A stretch of DNA of 64,000 nt from Gambelia wislizenii (lineage: Eukaryota; Chordata; Lepidosauria; Squamata; Crotaphytidae), in assembly GCA_030847615.1 (NCBI GenBank), contig JAUMIR010000003.1:284016265-284080264 (forward strand). The letters are read 5' to 3'. This document shows, piece after piece, positions 57,721 through 64,000 of the stretch; position 1 is the first letter of the stretch; every line of letters starts with the position of its first letter. A program made the translations under genes and the position numbers. The notes beneath the pieces were generated by a model that searched no databases, was not told where the DNA came from, and saw nothing but the letters and a program-made list of their open reading frames with translations.

Positions 57721-58811
57721 AGGACAATTTAGTCCATAATGCTACTAGCATTAACATTAATTAACATTAACATTAACATCAATACCAAGATGGATGAAAG
57801 CGTTCTTCGGTTTTGGATCGGCAGATTCCAAAATTTCCTGGATTTTCACGGGTCTATTGTGCAGTGCCGTGAACATTTATAAAATGTCCATCAGGACAGC
57901 AGAAGAGGGAAAATGTGGTGGATTACCCATTCACCTGAGCAGATTATAACATATTCAGAACTACAAAAGTCTCCAAATGTTTGGAAATCCCCTTAGAAAG
58001 TTTCGTGGAGCCACTTTTCGGCCTGTGATTGAGCTCTCAAATTACCTTTGTCTGAAACAGCATGGAGCTATTGTATTTAATTGCTAGGATCATGCTCAGT
58101 TTTGACAGCAGCAGTACCTGGTTTAGCAGGCCAGTTAACATAAAAATCAACCATTAAAACATGTTTTCAACAACAGTGCCTGGTAAGTTTTACCTTACAG
58201 AATCCCCAGCTAATTAGATGAGACAGTCAAAGTTAATTTGGTGGAAAACATTTCTCGGCTTAATGACATTTATGGGTAATTAGCCATGTTGTAAGAAAGG
58301 AATACACATTTACATTTACATTTCAGCTGATTTCCAGCGCTTAATAAGGAGAACCCACCTCTTTTCTCCACTGGAGGTTTTGTATTCTCTAAGGAATATA
58401 ACTTCAGCACAGGCGGTACAGGTCTTGTTATTCTGGAAACCAACAATGGCTTGCATGAAACAAAGTACCTCACAGTAATGAGGCACAGACAGCAAAAATT
58501 AGGGGCAATAAACCCAGTAACTAACAATCTCTGTCTTTTCACCATTGTCTTGACCAGAACTTTGTGCAATTCCAAGGTAGCAAAAAAAGTAAAGTTTGGG
58601 TTCTTCATAGAAATGTTTCTTTTTGGTTTTGCTCTTCTTTTCCAATTATTCAGAATATCTTATTTCCACTACTGTAGTTTTTCTGTACTGGTTTCTTTAC
58701 AGAACAGTACAGTGAGTGAGGCCTAAGCAAGGATTTGCCTCTTCTCTGAGAGTGCTGCTGCTGTTCCTCGAAGTGCTGGAAGTAGTCTTTAGCACATTGT
58801 AATGGCATGTG
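57721..58811. other. unique sequence, nothing recognised
   Basis: An imperfect ATTAACATTA array at 57,752-57,778 is the only simple structure seen. Confidence 0.4.
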
Positions 58812-59047
58812 TGAGAGCCAGTGTGGTGTAGTGGTTTAAGCATTGGACTAAGAGCCTGGAGATGAAGGTTCAAATCCCTGCTCAGCTATCGAAACCCACT
58901 GGATGACCTTGAGCAAGTCACAATCTCTCAGCCTCAGAGGAAGGCAAAGGCAAGTCCCCCCTGAAATCTTGCCAAGAAAACCTCATGGTAGGTTCATTTT
59001 AGGGTTGCCACAAATGGGAAGTGACTCGAAGCCACACAACAACAACA
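58812..59047 (+). mobile_element. tRNA-derived CORE-SINE, best copy
   Basis: The head contains an A-box-like GTGGTGTAGTGGTTTAAG and a B-box GGTTCAAATCC (RNA polymerase III promoter). The CORE/MIR-like block TGACCTTGAGCAAGTCAC follows, then AAGAAAACCTCATGGTAGG, and the tail ends in (ACA)n. About 236 bp. Related copies are at 6.4 and 7.6 kb. Not a functional tRNA gene. Confidence 0.9.
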
Positions 59048-59518
59048 GTGGAGTGTGTAATTTTTTTTAATGGGCAGAGGAAGGATCAAAAGGTACAAGG
59101 TGAGAATGGGGCCAGGAGTGGGGTGGGTACATGGGAAGGAGGGACACATAGCCCTTTTCCTTAGTAGTTCCCTGACTGAGAACATTTATACAGAATTGGC
59201 CTCAAACACTATCAGCCACTTCGCTTCCTGAGGCAAAGGACCAGAGGGCACTAGGCCTTCCACTTACAGAAGATGACTGGGCAGACAGTTGAAATTTCAA
59301 GTCTGAAGATGAACAGCTTAGTTTAGGGGGAAGAGGGCAGGCCATGAATCACACACAGCTCTATCCTTTTCCAACGTTTCACTATTGCTCCTACTTTCCC
59401 GTGCCCACTGACTCACTTTACCTAACAATAGGGCTGACCCTACCTTCAAAGAAGGCTGTGCCTTATTGGCCTTGGTGAAAATGAGACTAAACTTCTTTGT
59501 CATAACCAAGAAAGGCCT

Positions 59519-59745
59519 AATCTATACTACACAAATAATCCAGTTTGAAACTGAATTATTTGCCATGGCTCCTTCCTTCCCATGTAACCATGAGATTTGT
59601 AGTTTTACAAGGTCTTTAGCCTTCTCTGCCAAAGAGTGCTGGTGCCTCACCAAACTACAAACCCTATGGTTCCAGAGGAAGGAGCCATGGCAAATAATCT
59701 GGTTTCAAAATGGATTATTTGTGTAGTGTAGACACACTCCAAGTT
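59519..59745. mobile_element. palindromic MITE (family P)
   Basis: The left arm CAAATAATCCAGTTTGAAAC with TTGCCATGGCTCCTTCC pairs with right arm GGAAGGAGCCATGGCAAATA and GTTTCAAAATGGATTATTTG. Arm identity is high. The 3' end is TGTGTAGTGTAGACACACTC. Confidence 0.82.
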
Positions 59746-61336
59746 TCTCTCTACATATGAAAAATGATAGATTAGACAGCTTTAAAAGGTCCAGATGAAC
59801 AAAATGCTGTTCTCTATTTATTTTTGGTGCTTTGAACAGGCAAAAATAATAATAATACAACAACACTGATGAAGGATTCAAAAACTGGTAACTAATCTTG
59901 TTAACAAGCAAGGCAATCTTAACCCTTCATGAAGTCTGCTGGAGGGGAGAGGAGGGGAGGATGGAGTTAGGATTGCCAGATTGAAAACTGGAGAGGGCAC
60001 CACTGCCTTTCATGGCTGTGTAGAAAATGGAATTTCAGCAAGTATTGCTTGTCAGGCAATCAGGTAAGAACCACTTGATATGATTAGTCCACAGCTATAG
60101 AAAACTCCATGGGCATAGATCTACTGTCACCAGTGTTTGCTAGTGGTAGCCCCACAAATGGGGTGTTCCAGGGTTGTGGTAGCAGTGGCCATGAATGTGC
60201 CAGATCCAAAGCTCCATTGTACTCTCCAAAGAGGGCTCAATACCCACACCAGCCTTGAGCTGCCATAGGTACGGTATTCTCCCCCACTGGCTTCACTGGT
60301 AAGGAGTGAAAAGTGAGATTACCAAGAACAAAATAAAAGTACAATAAGAGTCACTGTCCTGGTCTTCCTCCTCAACCTGGGCTGCAGCAAGCCAGAAGGG
60401 CTTGGGAAGTACAAATATATCATGTGCCTCATAACCCCTTCCCCCATTTAGGATAAATTTGTAAAAAGGCTGAATAACATGTCAATGGTCCAGCACAGAG
60501 ATGGACACTTAACACAATGGTTACAAGGACTGATAAGCATGCCTCATTCTGAGCTAAATTGTGGCTGATATGTACTTATCAAAATATTTGAGCCAGCACT
60601 CCTGTATGGTGTTTATTTTATTTTATTGTATTTTTTAAAGTAAAGGGTTTTGGTCTTGATACCTTCTGTTTTAAGAACATGTGCTTTCCTTGTTCATAGT
60701 CAGATACCTTTGCCAGAGTGGACTATGATCTATAAATAATGAAAACTCTTAAAGTAAAAATAACAATAACATCTTGGATGTGGCAGAAGTGGTAGAAACT
60801 TTTTAGTTGAAGATAATAATGTTGTACATGATTGCTGTTAGATAATGTCTGAAATACAAACCTTGCTGAACTTGTCCCTGATTGCTCTGTGTGAACTATT
60901 CTTATTTCATGCAAAAATTAGCATGGGTGTAACTTTTGATATATGAATGTTGTGCATCTTATTTCAGGAAAGGATGCAATTTTTGTGGATGATTGTTACC
61001 TACCATGTCAGTTTGTTACTGTGTTGTATGGTATCCATAGGGAAACCAGATCCATAAGAGGTGGGCTGCACCAGCTACCTTCAAAATCACTGTAATGGAC
61101 AATTTTAGTTATTTTCAGAAGCAGAATTCTTCCATTATCTCCTATCAACCCTATGTTTTTTTAAAGGACCATAACAAAAAAGCAACAAATAGCATAAGAA
61201 GCAATGCAATTAATTAATGGAATACAATTGTAACAGTAACAAATTAAAGGTGGGGGGCTTTGTAAGAAGTTACAGAAAGAATTACTTTAAAATATCCAAG
61301 TTTGGGGGGAAAGGTAGGATATAAATACAGATGATA
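59746..61336. other. unique AT-rich sequence
   Basis: Ends with an L2/SINE-like tail (AAGGTAGGATATAAATACAG) at 61,310. No exon recognised. Confidence 0.4.
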
Positions 61337-61366
61337 AGGAGGAGGAGGAGGAGGAAGAGGAGGAGA
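61337..61366. repeat. (GGA)n microsatellite
   Basis: About ten GGA units with one interruption, following an L2/SINE-like tail. Confidence 0.85.
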
Positions 61367-61570
61367 GCTGCCAAGTGTCCCTTATTACCTATAAGGGATG
61401 TCTCTTATTTGAGGACTAGGAAGCTTGTCCCTTTTATATAGACTGATCGAGATGACAAAAAATCATGTATTTTTGGGTGTACGCCCTTCCTAAAGACAAA
61501 ATGTGTGCATCAGGTATCATGTGTGCATCTTGTAAACAATACGTTAATTTTACAGAGAAATATATGACAT

Positions 61571-61826
61571 CAGGAGGCATGGAGATGCACTATCCACAAT
61601 GCTGCAGACTTATTTGAGAACTCGCGCCGAACAATTCTTGAAGAGAAACGACAACACAGATAGAATCACAATCCGGAAACATCACCCAAGGAGATCTTCT
61701 GCTGTGCTTTCTGCAACCGGACTTGTTTATCTTGGATTGGCCTTTTAAAATCATCAGCGTGCTTGCAGAAAGTGTGGGATGAGTCCTTCCTGAATCTTCG
61801 TTTGCGAAGAAAAGCCAGAGATATGA
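61571..61826 (+). pseudogene. LINE C-terminal zinc-finger region and 3' end
   Basis: Plus-strand copy of the 3' end seen inverted at 19.5 kb: GCACTATCCACAATGCTGCA, GAAGAGAAACGACAACACAG, CTGCTGTGCTTTCTGCAACC (encoding a CAFCNR-type finger) and CGTTTGCGAAGAAAAGCCAG. It carries small frameshifting deletions. 5'-truncated. Confidence 0.78.
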
Positions 61827-61966
61827 CTAGGTTAACTGAAATCAATATTTTCATTTGGCATTTAGGTAGAAGACAGATTTGTTAATAGCTACTTCCTAGT
61901 TGTCAACTTGGCATGTCATAAATTTCAACTGTCCCCTACTGCTATTCTAAAAACCTGGCAACACTA

Positions 61967-62010
61967 GGAGGAGGAGGAGGAGGAAGAAGAAGAAGAAGAA
62001 GAAGAAGAAA
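61967..62010. repeat. (GGA)n(GAA)n microsatellite
   Basis: About six GGA units grading into about nine GAA units. Confidence 0.9.
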
Positions 62011-63724
62011 TTTTTCCAGCTCTGATGGGAACTACACTAGTTCCTGTTGATCTTTGCTGCCCAAATGAACTAGCAAGATCAACATGAGCAGAACTGGGCC
62101 TTTACCACAAAAGCAGCAGTCCTCACCCTCTTTTCCTCAGGCCTGCTGGTAGATCTTCTAGATATTTCCCCCTTTGTTTCTTGATGAGTGCCACTATTTC
62201 CCAGGAAAGCTAATAGTTGGAAACAGGCTGATATTCTTGACTATATAGCTGTAGGAATTCTTAACCTGAAATATTTTTATTTGGAATGATTTATTTCAAT
62301 CAGATATCTTTGACACAACCATTTTGTCAGGTTCTCTGTTACTAAGGTCCTTTCCCTGCTCATAGTGCTTGATGACTTTGTGATTTGCTTCACTGTGTCA
62401 AAACATTTTCCTCAATGGAATTTGCCACTTGCAGAATGTTGAGTTAAAATTACCAGAACAGACTATGAGAGACTGTTAACTCACAAATGAAGATGTCAGG
62501 CTTGTTCTTTCTTCATACATTCAAAAGGTATCATTATTGGCGTGTTTCAGAATAAGTTTTTGTAGTGTTTGTGTGTGTGTGAATTTAAATAAGAGAAACA
62601 TTTCTTCCTTCAGCTGTCTGACCAGTAAGGGGCACTGTTGATTGAGAGAAATATGATAATCAGTCGTTAGCTAAAGTGCCAGTTTTATCACAGGGCCTGT
62701 GGACTGATTCACACACAAAAAATATTAAAATGCTGTTGTTTACACTGAAGATGAGAGATATATATTAGTTCTCAAATCTCACAGTCTAATAATGCATTAC
62801 TGCATATTTTCATGTTGTGGTGAGAGTTCCTCAAGATGTTATCATCATTACTCTTATAAACCAAGGGTGGGAATTGTCTAAGTCTCCAGCTGTTGTTAAA
62901 CTGCAACACCCAGCAGCCCTGGCTGCCATAGCCAATGATGAGGAATGGTGGGACCATTAATAGCAAAGGTAAGAAATGTGCTGCTTCCCATTCTTGGTCC
63001 CTCTCTTTATTTTGCATACATTTATGCTTTAATTGCATTGTCCCAGGCTGTGCTTTTTGCATGTCACTACTATGTGATTCCACGGTGAACCATTTTTTCC
63101 TCTAGATCCAGATATACACCTGCCAAATGAGAATAATACTTCATGCATCTGATGGTGAGGATGTTATCCTCACTAAAACCTAGGCCATAATAATCTTTTT
63201 CATTTTCAAGGTGCCACAAGAGTCTTTCTTCTTTTTGAGATAATGTATCACTAAGAATTAATGCTGATGCTTCTCATTTCTTTCCCACTCCAAAGTTTCT
63301 TGTTAATTTAATTCCTCAAATGAAACCTTTTCTATGTCCAAGATATTCCAAACAACAGAGATCCCTCTTGATAGTTTGTGTGCTGTATCATTTTGGAATA
63401 GTAATGATTCAAAAAGTTACAGCTGCCATTCTCAAAGCACTTTGAAATATTAAATTTTATATGGAGTTATTCCCAGACCAAGTGGTTTGAGGATCATTGC
63501 AGCTTTTGGGATACTGAAACCTGCTTACACACCCACATAACTACAAACACTGGGAGCTTTTTTCATGTGACACTGAATTCAGTGGGATAGCCAAACTTAT
63601 GGAAGTACAAAGTGCTTAAAACACAAGTTCTTAAGAACAGGCTTTGCACGGTTTTTCAATCAGTGGCATTTGCAAGTTATGGAATGGGACTAACAGGCTT
63701 TCAGGAACCTCTGGGATCAAGCTG
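62011..63724. other. mostly unique sequence
   Basis: A degraded family Q palindrome (CTCCAGCTGTTGTTAAACTG) lies at 62,862-62,955. Nothing else recognised. Confidence 0.4.
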
Positions 63725-63890
63725 GGAACTGGAGGCTAGTGGCTTCCATTTCAGTGGAGTAATGAATCTGTCCTGGGTTTTAGTCTGAACTTCAAAGATC
63801 TATCCAAGGTGTGAAGCCCATCTTGAGGAAACCCAATTCAGAACCTTGGACAGCTCTTCTAAAGTTCAAACTAAAACCCAGTTGCTGTCT
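63725..63890. mobile_element. foldback hAT-like MITE
   Basis: GGGTTTTAGTCTGAACTTCA and AAGTTCAAACTAAAACCCAG are inverted arms. Same family as 25,303 and 51,863, which share the GGCTTCCAT outer block. Confidence 0.72.
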
Positions 63891-64000
63891 CTAGGCCTCA
63901 TATGAATGCTATCATGCTAAAGAAGCCGTTGTTACTTTCTAAGGACTTTTTCAAACGGGGTAAAAACCCTCCAAGGAGGACAGGAGAAGAACAGGGCGGT

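Noticed and set aside
58812..58900. tRNA gene (A and B boxes present)
   Set aside because: The boxes belong to a SINE head. No full cloverleaf is possible, and the CORE block and (ACA)n tail follow.

Overview
The window looks like non-genic DNA from a squamate reptile, most likely a lizard. I found no intact protein-coding gene, rRNA or functional tRNA. The organism call is inference. It rests on the repeat mix: CR1, L2 and RTE/BovB-type LINEs, a tRNA-derived CORE-SINE with an (ACA)n tail, abundant hAT and Tigger-like miniature DNA transposons, and a Ty1/copia remnant. Long open frames are absent outside decayed retrotransposons.

Layout. 1-3.1 kb has three Tigger-like MITEs, an AT-rich insertion between 14-bp direct repeats, and the one clear CpG island (about 2.1-2.66 kb), a possible promoter. 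4.7-7.2 kb is one nonautonomous hAT element (8-bp target duplication TATAGCAG) that collected a Tigger MITE, a CR1 fragment, a smaller hAT MITE and a SINE. 8.9-10.5 kb is a composite hAT structure containing one member of a 0.75-1.2 kb inverted-repeat family flanked by CAG or CTG. 13.3-16.1 kb has another inverted-repeat element, a BovB/RTE fragment and a second CWG-flanked element. 19.2-23.5 kb has a near-perfect 91-bp hairpin, a LINE fragment abutting copia integrase sequence, and a CR1 copy split by a solo LTR and a smaller CR1. 28.9-30.1 kb is a palindromic hAT MITE with a CWG-family insertion. 32.1-32.9 kb is an L2 3' end. 33.6-38.1 kb is a nearly complete minus-strand CR1 (ORF1, endonuclease, RT, 3' end) interrupted by a solo LTR and a Penelope-like tail. 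44.5-46.9 kb has a Tigger MITE, a fourth CWG-family element and a LINE RT fragment. 47-64 kb is mostly unique AT-rich sequence with scattered palindromic MITEs, one SINE and microsatellites.

Only two places hint at a host transcript: the CpG island, and a 156-nt open, phase-0 exon-like segment at 50,189-50,344 with good splice sites. Neither is recognised. The most informative content is the transposon archaeology: several nested insertions keep both target-site copies, so their order can be read directly. The CWG-flanked family is the best candidate for something poorly described.
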